Below are positions 36,616 through 51,498 of a stretch of 64,000 bases of DNA, piece after piece. The notes under the pieces were generated by a model. That model did no database searches, had not been told where the DNA came from, and worked only from the letters and a program-made list of their open reading frames with translations. Both the position numbers and the translations under genes were made by a program. The DNA comes from Lota lota (Eukaryota; Chordata; Actinopteri; Gadiformes; Lotidae): positions 9,252,224 through 9,316,223 of the forward strand of contig JACYXH010000826.1 in NCBI GenBank assembly GCA_026745465.1, in the 5' to 3' direction. Position 1 is the first letter of the stretch, and every line of letters begins with the position of its first letter.

Positions 36616-38490
36616 AGATTAACCAGGACCTTGAAATAATACATTTATAGTATTAAGGATATGGTTCCCAGTTCTTATCCAAGGCCGGTTCCGCTCTAGG
36701 CTGGTTCTAGCTATTTTGCAAATGCCAGAGTGGACTGTCTCCAATTGTTAGAAATATCAAAAGCCAGCCACCCTGAAACGAAAACAATGGAACAGTGATT
36801 TGTTGTTTAGATGTACCTCAAGGATCAGTTACTTCTACAGAGGATCTAATCCTGAAACAACGTGGCCTACATTTGTTTCCTATGAGCAATACATCAAACG
36901 CTGAATAAGCTTATGTTTTGCCTTCATCAAAGACATTTTAACACAATCTTTTTTCTTTTCTTTTTTTATATAAATCCACCCATCAAAATAATTCCATGTG
37001 GTCATTTATAAGAGAACCATCCAGAATCACTGATACATAAAGGGCAAACTGTTATTGATTTATACACAACAAAAGAACAGGCAATTCTACAGTTTTATGA
37101 AAGGCAGTAGACGGTAATGAGTGATTTTTGCCTGGAGCTGCTCAACGATCAACAGGAATGAGGAGGCATAAACCACAGCATGCTGGTGCTATATAACCCC
37201 AAAGACTTAACCGAAGTGGAATTGGATACAGGTAGCAGCAGACTACATTATAAATGTGAAGCAGCCTTAAATGAACACGGCCCCATATAGGCAGCAACCC
37301 CTGATTGAAAGGGGCTTTAGGGGAAATGGGATATGGCTTTACAGGAAGGCCCCAAAGCCGCTTGAAACTTTGATTCTTGGCTCCTCTGCCTTGAGTGAGA
37401 AGGCCTTCATGATGGAAGGGCCAAATGAACAAGCCTTCGTTCTCTGTGGACACCAAAAAGGGACTCCAAGGGAGATTTATGTCTGTTGCCTTTTAAGCAT
37501 TTCCAAGAACAGCACCACAGCTCAGTGGTAGGATGCCGGGTGGTAGTTAGATGGAGCCCGCTTGATTTACATTACACACAAATAAAAAGGAAAGAACCAG
37601 GAGAATACACTGTTCTAGGAGACTCCCGGCAATCTGTGGTAGGTCTACAGCGAATGCCATACTGCATGACTGATTGTAGTATGTAATCTAGGCTCTGGGA
37701 CTTCAGTGGGAAGATGGGCGATGTACTGCACATCAGCACACATCACAAGGGTAAGTTGCGTTTGTGGTGAGTGTGTGTGTCGTTTTGTGACTGTATGCCA
37801 ATTAGTAAGCAAATATATCGAATGTATGTTTAATGGGAGGGTCCATTACAAGCTCCAATAGGCTTCTAGCTACACTGCAATTAAAGAGGCATGGTCATAG
37901 TCATCACACATTGACCCAGCGCTGCAGAAGCTACTGCGGACCACACACGGTTCAAATGCAACTGCTGGGCTTATGGGACGTTTTTGGGGCGATTTAGAGT
38001 GCATGGCGGACCATACTGGCCAATCGATATACACCTAGATATAAGATGTGTCTACTTTTGATGATGAGACATGATGTGGTGACAATACCTACATTTACTA
38101 TTACCATTTAGGAATGGACTAGGACTGATCGATTTTATTTGGAAAGATCTCCAAATCGAATAATAGAAAAGGCTACTGTGTAGACTAGGTAGGCTAATGC
38201 ATGTCGAGCAGGTTGACATTTTGTGCCTAAAGCCAAAGCTGGTTTATACTGTTGTTATTGTAGTTACAAGGATCTAGGCTCAGCACCTTTCCGCTAAAAG
38301 CCAGATTATATGCGTGTTTTCCATCACATTATCAACGCACAACCAACGCCACATCTCCGTTGTTTCCGGGTGAGTCATCGCAGTTCCGAGAGACCTTGCC
38401 ACAGCTCAGCCATCTGGACACCGCTCAGACCATGTCATGTTCCCCAGGTAACCAGGCTGCACCAATGTGCATGTGCATGTGTTTGTATAG

Positions 38491-38599
<109 letters not shown>

Positions 38600-39414
38600 C
38601 TGAAACCATAAATCGTATTATGGTTCATATCATGTTTCATATTAGTTTTTTTACTGACTTCAAATACCCTTAAGCCAGGTATTCGCCACAACTATATTTA
38701 AAGTATAGTTAAATCATGTCATTTAAAATGGAAATGTCCTAAAATAAAGGTTCCCCGCTCATCTGAATACAGAAACACAGGACTGTGTTTATGTCAGGAC
38801 TAATTGGCCATGTAATGCTCCACAGCAGCATGGTAGAAGATCAGGTTTTTGTCACTTTTTCAACACATCTTTTTAAGGTCTTAAACCAGTACCGTTGTTC
38901 GCCATAGTTGACAGGGTCATACGTTCCAATTCTTTAATTTTATAAAACTGAAAGCGATAAAATAGCATAACAGCAGCACTGAGATACGGCTAGAGTATGA
39001 GTTTTGGTCCATTTATGAGTAAATTCACGGTTATGATTGTTATGGTGTACAGTTATTATGACAGATGTTCCTTCCAGCGCTGTTGCCTGGTTGGACCCCT
39101 CCACCCTCCCATGCCACCTATCCATTAATGCCCATTGGCACATCAGATACTTAACAGGCCACTGATTTTTACATTTATGGTTTCACACATAATAAAATTG
39201 ACTGTTCCACCATAATTGTTGATACACGTGTACGGTCATAATAAAAACTTGATTGAATAAAAGCTTGATTTCCAATGTTTCACAATATGAGCATAGTACA
39301 AAGAGGCACTCTGAAATAGGACTATGGCAGGTTAGAGCTGTTGGCTAAACTGGATTTGAATAAATCTCACCCGAGCATAAATGAGAAGTGCATTGATAAT
39401 TTGAATATATCCAT

Positions 39415-39470
39415 GGCATTACATCATTTAGCAGATACTTTCTTCCAAAACAACAAAGAATAAGTGGGGC
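39415..39470 (+). repeat. Fish repeat motif (ATTTAGCAGAT type)
   Basis: TTACATCATTTAGCAGATAC followed by TTTCTTCCAAAACAAC resembles the widespread fish repeat phrase with TTTAGCAGACGC and TTTTATCCAAAGCGAC. It is a diverged fragment, and the family name is not assigned. Confidence 0.5.
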
Positions 39471-40428
39471 AGATATGTTTGTACCAGTCAAGCAAGCCGT
39501 TTCACAGCCATTTTGAACAAAGCTAAAAATGGCTTTGGTTAGTTTACTTAATTCTTAAACCTTTGACAATATTAAGCAATATAATTATGGTTCAACAAAG
39601 TGGATTTATGATTATTAAAGCAGTTAAAGTCCGGTAATATTTCTTTTATAGTTAATTATTACTTTATATCATACACAATGCCTCAATAAAAAAAGATTGC
39701 AATGTGAATTGCATTTAATTTAATTTCTATCATCCAATACTTTTAGCACAATGTTCAAATTCACCTGTGCAAAGCAAACTTGCCTTTACTTTAGAAAAGA
39801 TACCTACAGTGAGAAGAAGTGATATGCTGCCCAGAGTCTGTCAAGAAGGGACTGTGCATACTTAAACATCCATCACCAGGCCCCTAGAACTATGAACTTC
39901 ATTAGTCTCAGAGAGTGGAGGACAAAGAGCGTCCACTCTTGTATTCCCCCTTAACGCAGACCAGGCTCAAGCTCTCCGTTTCACATTTCTGTTGCATTGC
40001 GACACACGACACATCAGACATGGTTATCCACACAGTACGGCCAGCGTTATATATAGAGCTCCACTGAGGGCATTTCAGCGCACCATGTATGTAGCAGAAA
40101 CAGGTATCGTCAGGCATCGCCTTGACATATGGTTGTCAGTAGGACTACGTGAACCCTACATAAGCATGGCCTACTATAGATGTCTGCAGAGTGGCAGATT
40201 AGCCAGTGCTTCTTAAGATGTAGGTTATTGCTTCGATAGCCACAGGCCGTTCGATGAAAGACACAGCTATTGCGTTTGTATTGCAAAGTGGGATTATTAT
40301 TGAACAACCCATTGTAAGCCATCTGGATCTCACCCTCTCAACTAACTCCCATCCCTGGGGTGATACCGTAGAGATTTTTAATAAGGTCGAGCATCACTAA
40401 AATACACACCTAGGGCAAGCAAACCACG

Positions 40429-40481
40429 CACCTCAACTCACCTGTCAAGAGTGTGACACACCTCAACTCACCTGTCAAGAG
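40429..40481 (+). repeat. 23-bp direct repeat, 30-bp spacing
   Basis: CACCTCAACTCACCTGTCAA plus GAG occurs identically at 40429-40451 and 40459-40481. It is a local tandem duplication in a BCKDHB intron about 90 nt from exon D. Confidence 0.85.
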
Positions 40482-40570
40482 CCTGAAACGCTTGCCTGCC
40501 CTGGTGAAAGACAAAATGCCCTCGTCTCCAAATGCTTCCAAAATACTCTGGCACGCACACATGTACACAC

Positions 40571-40657
40571 CTGCACTGTAGAGCCGATTTCTGCAGCGAA
40601 TCCTCCGGTGACGGGCGCCTCGTGACTGATGAGCAAGCGTCCTGTCTTGACCACCGA
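40571..40657 (-). CDS. BCKDHB: BCKDHB coding exon D
   Basis: This exon has 87 nt, 29 codons, and is phase 0 at both ends. The peptide starts [20 protein letters not shown] and ends AAEIGSTVQ. The ISHEAP-type motif followed by a glycine-rich turn is typical of the transketolase C-terminal domain in the E1-beta family. The acceptor is ctttttcag and the donor is CAG followed by gtgtgt. It lies 17.5 kb downstream, in gene orientation, of exon C, making that the largest intron in the window. A 23-bp direct duplication (40429-40451 and 40459-40481) sits about 90 nt inside the next intron. Confidence 0.96.
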
Positions 40658-43326
40658 CTGAAAAAGAGAAGGAGACGGATCAGCACCGCTGGCTTGGATT
40701 CTAGCCAGCATAGCCGGTTACATACAAACGTTAAGGTGGCTGCAGCTTCGCCATGAATCATCACATTTTGACAGAGCCTATACCAATACAGCGCACTGTG
40801 TGGTGTTGCAGGTCTTACTTCACCCGTTGATGTCAACAGGTTTATAAATATACAACATGTTCCTAGATTTGGATTAGTGGTGGCCTTTACGGGATTTGGA
40901 AAATTCCACATTGCGTGCCCCAACAAAGTGATAAGTGCCCTCTTACATTGTTGAGCCAAGGCCCACAGATGATGAAAATATGACCATGAATATGAATATT
41001 AGTGTGTGTGAGCAGGCACTAATATTATTTTATTAACCTAAAGAGCCATACAGCCACTATAGACGGGGGTGGTGTGTGCGTGCGTTCCTTCATCAGTCGG
41101 TGTGTATGCAGCATAAGCAGAAAGGTTAGATTTAGATGGCTGAGATGCGGGAGAGGCCAACACAAAAGATGGATCTGGGTTTTCTCTAACCCTGCATTAC
41201 AACTCAAGGATGCCTCGGCTCCACCCACTACCTCCCACAGCAGGAAAACCAACAGCCTACTATAATCTCATGCACCCGCCATTGGCCCTCATCCTGAAGC
41301 TCGTCAGCTCCCTGGCTTTCTTCATTTCTCCTACTGTCCCTCCTCATGTCTCATGTTTTCCTCTCAGCCATAGAAATAATGTGTGCACTTTGGAGCGATT
41401 TATGTAAAGTAGCAATGCAAGCTTTAGCCAACTTGTATGGAAACTACACATTTCCTCGTTGAGCAAGTGATTCATACATTTCAAACGTCTGCTTTGAGTA
41501 AAGCCCTGTGAATGAAAAATAATATGGCTAAAATATGCATGTGGAGTGGAATTCCCAGTCTGTATATGGAAAACAGAAAAGTCAGATTCCTGGTCCAATG
41601 TGCTGGAACAAAGATAAGACTTTCCACAGATTAATTTTTGAAATACTTTGAGCAGGCTTTCCTTCATGTAAACACAGGTGGGAAAGAAATCGCCTTAAAA
41701 CACCTCAAAACCAAACAAAGACAGCATGTAGCACAGCACACGGTGCTGCATGCATTTAATGAGTTAGCTATATGATTATGGGGGGGAAAAAACCCGCCGC
41801 TTTACCCACAACAGAACCACATGGTATCATGAGGCTCATGAAGGGCCCCACACTGATGCTATGGAGGCAAATGTTTACATTGCTGAGGTCCTTGGTTTTG
41901 GTTGTGGGGCATGGCTGACTGTGGCAGACCATACTGTGCAGGAAAATGGAGTGCGGACCTTAAATGATCTGTTGCTTGATCGGACGCCAGCTGGAAGAAA
42001 ATACATTTTTATGCCATGTCGTTCGGAAGCTGCCCTAGAGGAAAAAGGGGTTTCTAGACCACCAATGGGGGACAGTGAGTTTAGCTGTAGCCGTATTAGC
42101 AGAGTCAACAAATCCGGAGAGGGGTGAGCGAGTTGGATGTGCACAAGCCTACGGTGGAATTACACGGTTTGGAGGAATGTGGAAGTTTATAACAACAAGT
42201 GCTGGATGACAACACCTGGCAAGCAGTGGAGCGGAGAAGAGCAGGGCGCAGGACGTTGGATCGGGGGGAGCTGGGCCTCGGTATGGCGCGCTGCTATGAA
42301 GCTCGCCTCAGCCAGATGACTCATACAGGTCGGATGGATAAACAAGGAGCCCCTTCCAAACCCTGCCTCGCCTTGATGTTGACCCCGTTGATCCTTTTGA
42401 AATACGGCCGATGTGCACACACAGATACGTACGCATTGTGTTTTCATAGGCAATCAGAAGTGTGACACCAACACTGCCTGTGACGCCCTAGAAAGGATCC
42501 ACAAGGGGAGACACATCGCTTTGCATACCGCGATGCGAGCGCATTCTTCAGATGCTTTTGACACAAAAGAAGCCCGCCACTGTTATTACAAAATCGTGGG
42601 ATAGAATATCAGGCCCTGGGGACCGGGGAGTGGAAAACGACTGCCCAGTAAGTAGCACAAGTGACTGTCATTGGCAAGTGCATCTGGTAGCTGGCAAGCG
42701 GCATGTTCGCCAAGTTAGTCTAAAGTAATGCGTCATCCCGTTACTTAATACGATAATGCAGCCGAAGAAAATGACAAAACCGGCAAAATGCAGTAATGTC
42801 TGGAGCGCACGTGCGCCTTGGTCACGTTGAGTGGTGGGTACTGTAGTTTGAAATGCCAGGCAGAAAGGCAAGAGGAAAAACAATGCCACTCTCTTTAGTA
42901 TTACTAGTCTACACATAATGATATTCTGTGCTGTGACACCATTCGATTGAACCAATGGGAGCTCCGAATGGGGTCGTAAAACTGGAGAGATTTAGTTGAA
43001 TGTGTATGTTAACAGCTGCATGTGCCACTGATGAGTCATTGCATGGCTGAACCTTCCACATGAACACTGGAAATAATGGCACAATAAAGAATAATGCCCG
43101 AGAGACGACGACCGAGCGGGCTCATGAGTTTGTCTCCACGCTGCTTTAATCTGTCAATTCTTTCCATTGTCACAATAACAGTGGGGAGGGGTGAAGCTAG
43201 AAACATCTGTTTTCCACCTGCACCGAAATAGGAGGTTGAAAAGCAGCACTCCCCTGCTGCCAAAAGCCCTGAACGGCACATTACCACATGCTACTTTCAT
43301 ATGTGCACCGCTAGATGCATATTTAG

Positions 43327-43354
43327 CCCCCCCCCCCCCCCCCCCCCCCCCCCC
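43327..43354 (+). repeat. C28 homopolymer
   Basis: A run of 28 C in BCKDHB intron C-D. Confidence 0.9.
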
Positions 43355-45934
43355 GCGCAAACCCACCATTCATATAGACAAAGTCTTATTCAAATCACAG
43401 AATGGAGACATAGCAATTGTGGCCATTTCCCCTTTCGTTCCCTGTCCATTACTCGTTGCTTCCAAAATGGAGAACGAGAATTGTGGCCAGTGGCCCAGTC
43501 GCCGGAAAGAGACGGGACATTACTGTAAGAAGGTGGTGGAGCCACACACGGGGCACCCCGTGTGAGCACCCTCAAGCTAAACCAAGGGAGGTGAGGAGGG
43601 ATAATACCGTTTTATTGTGGTAACACAAAAAAACCTGAATAAAGTCAACCTTTCCGCACAACCTCAGAGAGACAAGGGGCTTGCTGGCAGAGGTTATCTC
43701 ATTGTTAGCTCAACTTGAACGTGTGTCGCTTGAGAGTGAACACAGTGCTGGTCTCATTCTGTGAGTCTGTCTGGTTAAGCTATGGGCCCAAGGGGAATAC
43801 CAGTCATGTCAGTGGAACTGCATTATGTTGCTCTCAAGCAAAATGGTGATGAAAGGTTGCATGGCTGATGACAGAGGGTATGATGCACAATACGAAAAAG
43901 ACTTATATTGCAATGTTATAGAGGAGGGCTTGAGCTGATGAGTTCAATGAGAGATTTACATGACTGAGATTGCATGTGGTGGAGTAGTTGTTCCATGATT
44001 GTTGTGTTTATTACACAATAGAAATGTATTACTAAACAATACATTTGTGTTCTTTGAACCCCTTTTCTCAGCAGCTCCTAATTGGGTGTATTAGGGGCAT
44101 TAAAGTGCTTGGGATTAATTGTGCTTAGTCAGAATCAAATATTGGGGATTACAGGGTCAATTTCAGTATGCCTCTAAGGTTTCTATAAACTGTTAAAACA
44201 ATAACAGGAAGTTAGTGCTGGGCAGAGGTTGGGGACACGACACTTCCCTGACTAACATTGATAAAAGACTTGACTTGGTATTCATGCTTGCTATTTGCAA
44301 AGTATTTGCAAAAGTCAAAAGTGAATCTGTCTCCAATTTGAAAGTAATCTTAAATAATGACCTAACAATACCAATAACACTTAGAATATAAATCGGAGAA
44401 ACCTCACATTAGCTCCTCATTCTAAAATTAGCACTATTTGCCCTGGAGGGTGAACTCTGATCATTGCGAGCAGCCCTGTGTGAGCGGGAGGCAGGAGGCA
44501 GAAGGGTTTCTGCTGGTGGTTGGCGGTTATATGACTGCTGGGTTGGGTCGGGCAGGGCCAGCCCGGGCCAGGCCAGCTTGGGCCACGGTAGCTGTGGCCA
44601 CTGCTTTACTCCTCATTGTGCTGCAGGGCTGTCATTAGAGCCAGAGCCGTTCTGCCGGCTGCCGCGGGGAAATGTCATGTTTACCGCCATTCCCATACAC
44701 ACCCAGCATAATGAGCAGTGCTCAGCTCCTCCCTCCTCTGTTCGCTTTTCTTCAAAATCTGTACTTTCTTCCCTTCCTTCCTCCATCCATCCTCCAGCCA
44801 TCCTCCCCGTCTCTCACTCCATCCCTCGCTTGCTCCACCACTTTATCCTCACGTTCTTTCTGTGTTTTCTATATCCATCTTTCCGTTCTCCCATGTCCTC
44901 CTCCACCTGCTGCCAGCTTATTATTCTCCCCCCCCCCCCCTTCCCCGTCCAACCCCTTTCATTGAGCAGACACTCTTCCCCCTGCACCTCCCCAGCCCGG
45001 ACCGCTGGCAGATGGGCCAGCTGGCATCCTGGCCTTTAGACACGCTGGGCCTGGCCTCACAGCATGGGGAGGGCTGCAAGGGACACGGAAACCATAAAAA
45101 CAGGGCTTCCAGCGCACATAAATTCGGACATGTGCGCTGGAGTTAGTACAAGGTAGAATTAACAAACAGTAACCTTCGGTTAGGTAACACCATGGATGTG
45201 GTGAACAAACAAAAGGCATGGATATGAATGCAACTGGCAGTTGATAGAAGTATTAGGTAAAGCTCCAAATACTATTGTTAATGGAAAATGTGAATGTCAG
45301 CACTTGATCACATTTGGTTCTTCTATAATGGCGCTAAAGCGCCATTGTTTTTCAGCCAGAATTATATAACAGACTGTTATCATAAGGCTGTAACTCATTC
45401 TGAAAAGCACAGTGCGGAGACTTTATAGAAGGATAAAATAAAATGAAGCTGGCTTGGCTCCTAAACAAGATTGTGGTTTGACTATGGAACAGAAACCCAT
45501 CCAAGTGCACACACACAAGTGCTTTTTTCCATCAAGTTTTTCATAAACATATCAGTAGGGGGGAAAACTACTCGACTGCTAAAATTAGTGTTGACCTTAC
45601 AAGAATCCCCCAGAAAAGGAACATAAAAACAAGTAAATAACTAAAAACAACTTCATCTGGCAGCATATGTACAGACACGAGCCCAACAGACGGCGACTGA
45701 AAGAGACCCTGAGAGTATGACCGCCTTTGCTTCGCGCTCTCCCTCCTTCTGCCTCCCACGGTCTGCGGTCCATCAAACCACGGCAACAGGAAGAGGAGAA
45801 TCAGGAGTGGTGGGGCTAGTGCAAAGCTCATAGTCACCGGGTGCTGACCTCCAACCCTGTAAATGCCGATGAGTGTTCTGGTGTGACTGATGTCTGAGGC
45901 TGCATATGCTTAAGTGAGAGATGCTCGGGTCTGC

Positions 45935-45968
45935 GGGGGGCGGGGGGGGGGGGGGGGGGGGGGGGGGG
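45935..45968 (+). repeat. G-run with one C interruption
   Basis: Six G, one C, then 27 G. It is in BCKDHB intron C-D. Confidence 0.9.
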
Positions 45969-46557
45969 TGCGGCAACAGAGTGGGTAGACAATACAAAAT
46001 ATTATCCCATCCTTTCCACTCATGAAGCCTCCATTTCCAGTCTCTCTTGTGAGACTTTGTTGTACAAGACTGTCTGATGGAAGAGCCTAACATTCGGCCA
46101 GGATTGGTCTTGAAACAAGTCGAAGAGTGGAATGGGCCCCTTGATGGACCAATGGCTGGCTGCAACCACAAATCCGATAAAAACGGAAGTGAGGGAGCTA
46201 GACTGATAAAAACAACACATTGGGTCAGACTGCAATCTATCCTTCCTCCCATGCTCAGTACCTCTCTATTTCCATCCGCATCCCCTCGCTTCTTCGTTCT
46301 ACCAGTAGGCCAGGAAAGAGGGATCTCATATATATATATATAAATAAAGAGAGTAAGAGAGAGAGATTAACTCTAGGCGCGTGGCCAGGTCGTCTTCTCG
46401 AGGAGCAAGAGCGCCGGGGGAGACCTCAGACAGAAATAACTGACTATAACAACTCATAAAGAGCCATTAAGGCCAATTCAACTCAATTACATCATGAGAC
46501 ATGCGCTCTACCTTTATGCCCTGCAACCATACCACACAAACTCTTTGCTGGAATGCA

Positions 46558-46586
46558 CAAACACACACACACACACACACACACGC
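46558..46586 (+). repeat. (CA)n microsatellite
   Basis: About 13 CA units in BCKDHB intron C-D. Confidence 0.85.
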
Positions 46587-49500
46587 ACCTGATGGCAGCT
46601 TAGTGTGATCATCTCACAGACAACTGCTTGCATGAGCACAGACAGAGGCAGCAAAACAATCAAATGCTCTTTTTAAAAAGGACCTAATCATGTTCTGGTT
46701 TGCGTCGATGTTAAATCCCAGAGTGGGAAATGTCTTTTTGGAAGGCTTCAATACAAATCCACCAGGTCAACTTGTTATTAATTAATTTACTGAAATTCAT
46801 TGCATATTATGGGCAGAGTAGACAAAAATCGTACCTCTGTCTAGGTAGAAAGCCATATTTGTCAGTGCCATTTTGTTTTGAACATTCAACACCCACCCCC
46901 GTTAATTTGTAAGAAATGGCACTTGATATGATTCATGTGTTACTTGCCACAAACGGGTGGAAAATAAGTCAAAGTAACAGTGTCATAAACCATAACAACA
47001 AGTTGTTTATTTGGAGGGAGAATAATAAGAAACCCAATAAAATTGGACCCATCACAGGTAATCACGGGGACCCGACTCCTATCGTCTCTAAGACTGCTGT
47101 TTTAGATCAAAATGAGCAACGGTTGACTAAAGTTCAAATTTATCAATTTGTGTGTTGCCCAACAGTTTACAGTAACTGGGCCGGGGGTTGTGCAGCCAAG
47201 GGCTTCATCGTTTCCAGTCCAACCAATTACTAAAACATCTTTCTGATCATCACACCCTGTTGGAGAGAGGCGATCCATGACCATTGCAATCAAAAAGCAT
47301 AATGGCTGGAATATGGTTTGAACAAAAGCCTGCCTATCACAGATGTCCAGGTTGCATCCCACACAGTACCTGTGAAACCCTGTGTTACTTCATCCTGAAC
47401 TCCAGTGTGCCCTCTCCTAGAGTGAATCCACAAAATCGTTCGCTCATTAGGATCAGCGAGGCTAGGACCGGTACCGAGCGGGACAGCGATACGCTCCAAG
47501 TCCAACACACTCTTTATTTGTGGGCCCTCAGGGGCCAGCCCTTGGCCGGTGCTGTCCGGCTCCTTTCAAGGTTTTCACAGCATGGGTGCATCTGAGTGAG
47601 CTAAACATCCTAGATGCCGGTGACGTTACAGACACGACGACATTTAGACCGGGGCCTGCTATCGGTCTTCAGGGGCTGACCCCAATGATCTCAATCGGTC
47701 GGGACCCCCGGCCAAAGCTCTTGAAATACACTGAAAAAATGTACCTCTGTTAAATGTGGAAAAACCGATGCACAAGTCCAGAGTACATCCCAGCAGCCCA
47801 TTGGCATCCTAGAGTGCCTCCTCATAAAAGATGCTCGATACCATAACGTAATTATTAACATCACCACCACAAGCATTATTCCCTGCTGTGTCTGGACCAC
47901 TGAACCAACAGTTTGAACCATCAAATAGACAAAATAAAAACATTTAGAGGAAAATGAGGATCGTTTCCCAGCCTAGTTTACTCAACTTATATAGAAGGCA
48001 AACTAATCCCATGGGGTGAAGAGCTATAGAGAGCAAGCTGGGTTCTGTGATTTATTGACGTAATGACATGCTGAAACAGGGTGTCTGTCTCTCTCGCTCT
48101 CTGTGTGTGCGTGCATGCACACAAACCACTAGTGGACAGGGCAACAACATTTTCAACCTGTACGTCTGTCGACCGCGCTAAGCTATTTAACTGCAACGGT
48201 CCTGGACGAACCTCAACATTCTACGCTCACATTCACTGTGAAAGATTCCTGCCAATTGGAGGCCATGCCCTTTCCGTCATGTGCTTGAAGAGGAATTCTA
48301 GAAATCTCCAGTGCCTTACTGAGGAACGTGAGCCCTAGCGGTGGTGTTGCTGCTGAGCTAGGATTAGAAAATACATTTTTTTTAAATGATTATTTTGAGT
48401 GAATCACAAAAATTGGGGCAGATGGAAATTGTTGGCTTGAGGCGGGCTGCTAGATCCAACATCAGATGCTCCAGTTTACTTCAAATGGGTCAAATTGACG
48501 GCTAAATTGGTGATGTCTGTGGAGGGCTGCTCAAGTATCATGGTTCTTTGCTGTCTCAACGATGATAGGCCACATTTTTTAAGCACCAAACTTTTCACCA
48601 GAGACAGCAATACAGGGGACAGAGCAGGAGCGTTCAAAGGAGAGTGGGGAAATGATAGACCACCAACAAAAAACCAACCATGAGTCATTTTCCATTGATA
48701 TAACCACCAGACAGTGCCGCGGTACGACATATCACACAAGTTATGACATATGCATTGGCCAAAAGACACAGAGACCCACGAAACCCCCAGTGCCCATGTC
48801 TGTTTCCCAAAAGACCCTGTCCCTCTGGCTCAATTCAGTATCCCATATTACAGATAGAATTATAGACATGGGCCACAAGAAGAATGCGCGGAGTTCACCC
48901 AAACCTATGGCCAACGTACTCATTTCATTTTTCTTTTTCTCAACAACTTGGGGAAAATTGGGTCAAGAGAAATGGGAGCATAGGGAGTAGGAGTGGGAGA
49001 TACAAATAATCTTTTTTATTGTCATTGCACATGTACTAAACAACAAAATTAGTTATCTGTATTCGACCCATCACCAGCTGCAGCACTAGGAGCATTTGAA
49101 CCATCACTAGCTGTAGCCCTAGGAGCAGTGGCGAGCCCTTTTTACAGCACACAGGGACCAACTCCAGATCTACTGCTGGTGCCTTGGTTGAGTGCACAAG
49201 CAGGAGTATTAACCTAACATATATGTTTTTATGGTAGAAGAAGAAACAGTGCACGGTTGGGGATGCAAGACAATGCCAAGCTCAGGACCTTTACACAACA
49301 TGCGTAACGCAAGCATAGTCTCTTTTACCTATGGGGAAATCCCGAGTGCTTGAGATTAGCTCAATTTAGCCGGGCATCGCTATCTCGTGGAAATGGGATT
49401 GGCCGCATTTAATCCCATTTAATTTTTTTCAAATAGACATATGTCACAAGTGGTTCCAAGCAATATAGCATCCAGAAAACGTAATTAGCATGAGGTTGCA

Positions 49501-51460
49501 TGTGTCACCTTTTTTCAACCCCCTTAACCGTTTCACTAAACTTTCACCATCCCAACCATGAGAAATGTTTGTCAGACTTGCTGAGCAATCATCTGGAGGC
49601 CACCTGGTAAGACTGGGATTACTTTAAATGGATAGGTCATTATAAACATGACAACTTTGAGATTTAACCTTTAAATGAGGGAATGGCAGCATATAGTCAT
49701 CATTCACACAGCTTCATGTGACCTGGAATAAACAGGACGCTGTTAAATAAATATGACAATAAATCACTTTAATTGAAAAGTGATGTTGCCGACATAGCGC
49801 ATGGGCCAGATTGTGTGTTTGTTTGCTTTTGTTTGAAATGATCTGCAATGTACCGATAATCAAACAGAGACAAGTTCACTCAGAGAAATCAGTTCCATGA
49901 TTGAAAACAGTTTTCAGCATCTTGGAAACCGTCGACTTAACCTGATGTGCCATACCTACTGTATGCCTTAGCCTCTTGTAAGCATGTTCACACAGGCAAA
50001 CCGGATCAAAAAGACTGGTGCTGAGGCTGGGTCCGCAAGAAGGCTTGCTAAAACACATTTCCATGTGGCCTCCAAGTGACCTGGGGGCTCAGTGGGATTG
50101 GTCGCTTTCATGGCTCAACAGGATCGCAGTTGAAACACTGACCTGTTCATTCAGGCCCCACTGGGAGAATGTGGGCGCTGTGCACACTGGATGTCAGTGG
50201 AGCATGCAATAGTAGCTAGCTCCACCGGTTTCCAACCCTCCAAAGAGATTAAAAATCATATTTGAAAACGGTTTAGTTGTTTCCACTGACTGACCTGAAC
50301 AGAGCACAAATCAACATGTTCATGTTGTAGGATGGTTAATAGTCTGGCATCATCAGCACTTTTTTGCAACTCTTTGTTTAGTTCAGCTTATAAGTAAGAG
50401 GCTTTATCAAAAACAGTGGTGCCAGAACAGTCTGCGGTCAAACTTGGGGCAATGGGAAAAAATATTTCTGCTCCATGAACTGCACCAGAGGCTAAACCAA
50501 TCACACGTTCTGAAAATAAAATTAAAAATACATATAATAATAATAATAGCTGTGAAAAGCTGTGAAATAATGACTCAAATGTAGTGGAGATAAAATGTTT
50601 CCATTTGAGGTAAATGCTGAAAGTTAAATAAAAATCACAAAACAAGGTTGATTTAAACTATATAAACATCAGGGGGCTGGATATGTAACAAATAAAATAT
50701 TTTATGATTTCACATCAACCATGTGGTGAAAATTTGAATATTTTCCATCCCACCATTCATCTGTCCATCCAAATAAGCCCTTTTAGAGCCCCAACTGTAG
50801 TTTCTCTTCATAGATGACTTCAGAAACATCTGAAACATATTCACTTCTGCCCAAATGACATCTTACTCACTATGTATAATTATGGTAGGTAGTATTGAAA
50901 ACAATAACAACCGCAGCCATCAAACACGAGAATAGCACGTTTAACTTGACATTGAGCAGAAAAACACTGGGACCGTTCGCCTTTCCTGTCCTCTTTTCCA
51001 CCTTGGCGCATGGCAAACAAACACGTCCGCGCACCAGGCGTAGCGAGGCCAGCTTCCATGTCCGTTGTTTGCCCAGTGTTTGGGCCGGTGACAAGCCCTA
51101 CAGTTTGGAGCCACTTAGTGAGCCTCGGAGAGACGGGGAGGAGGGGGGAGGCTCTGATAAGAGGGTCTTATCGCCCTGCCGTGGGTCACCAGATCTCAAA
51201 GAGCTAGGTACACACACGCTGCAAACCCTGCACCACTTTCGAGAAAAAACAAAAACAACAGTGCTGCTGACCAGACGCAGAAGCATCTGTGCCTCGGTTT
51301 CCCTGCCTTTTGATTCCCCCAGTCTCGGAGAGTAAATGGCTTCGTGTGCTCGGAGCGAGCGATGCGTGCGCTGTGCCGACGCACCAGCGGTGCACACTGG
51401 GCGTCCTCGAATGACTCCTCCTGCACATGCTTTGGAGTTTAACAGGTTCAGCCAAATTGG

Positions 51461-51466
<6 letters not shown>

Positions 51467-51496
<30 letters not shown>
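51467..51496 (+). repeat. (CAG)10 trinucleotide repeat
   Basis: Ten perfect CAG units, intronic. On the BCKDHB sense strand it is CTG. The poly-Ala or poly-Ser frames across it are not supported as genes. Confidence 0.93.

Positions 51497-51498
<2 letters not shown>

Noticed and set aside
41861..42144. 88-codon frames on both strands
   Set aside because: Intronic to BCKDHB, no splice context and no family similarity that I can see.
44464..45146. Overlapping Pro/Ser-rich open frames of 97-191 codons
   Set aside because: They lie in a pyrimidine-rich patch inside a BCKDHB intron, and several frames are open at once because of composition bias.
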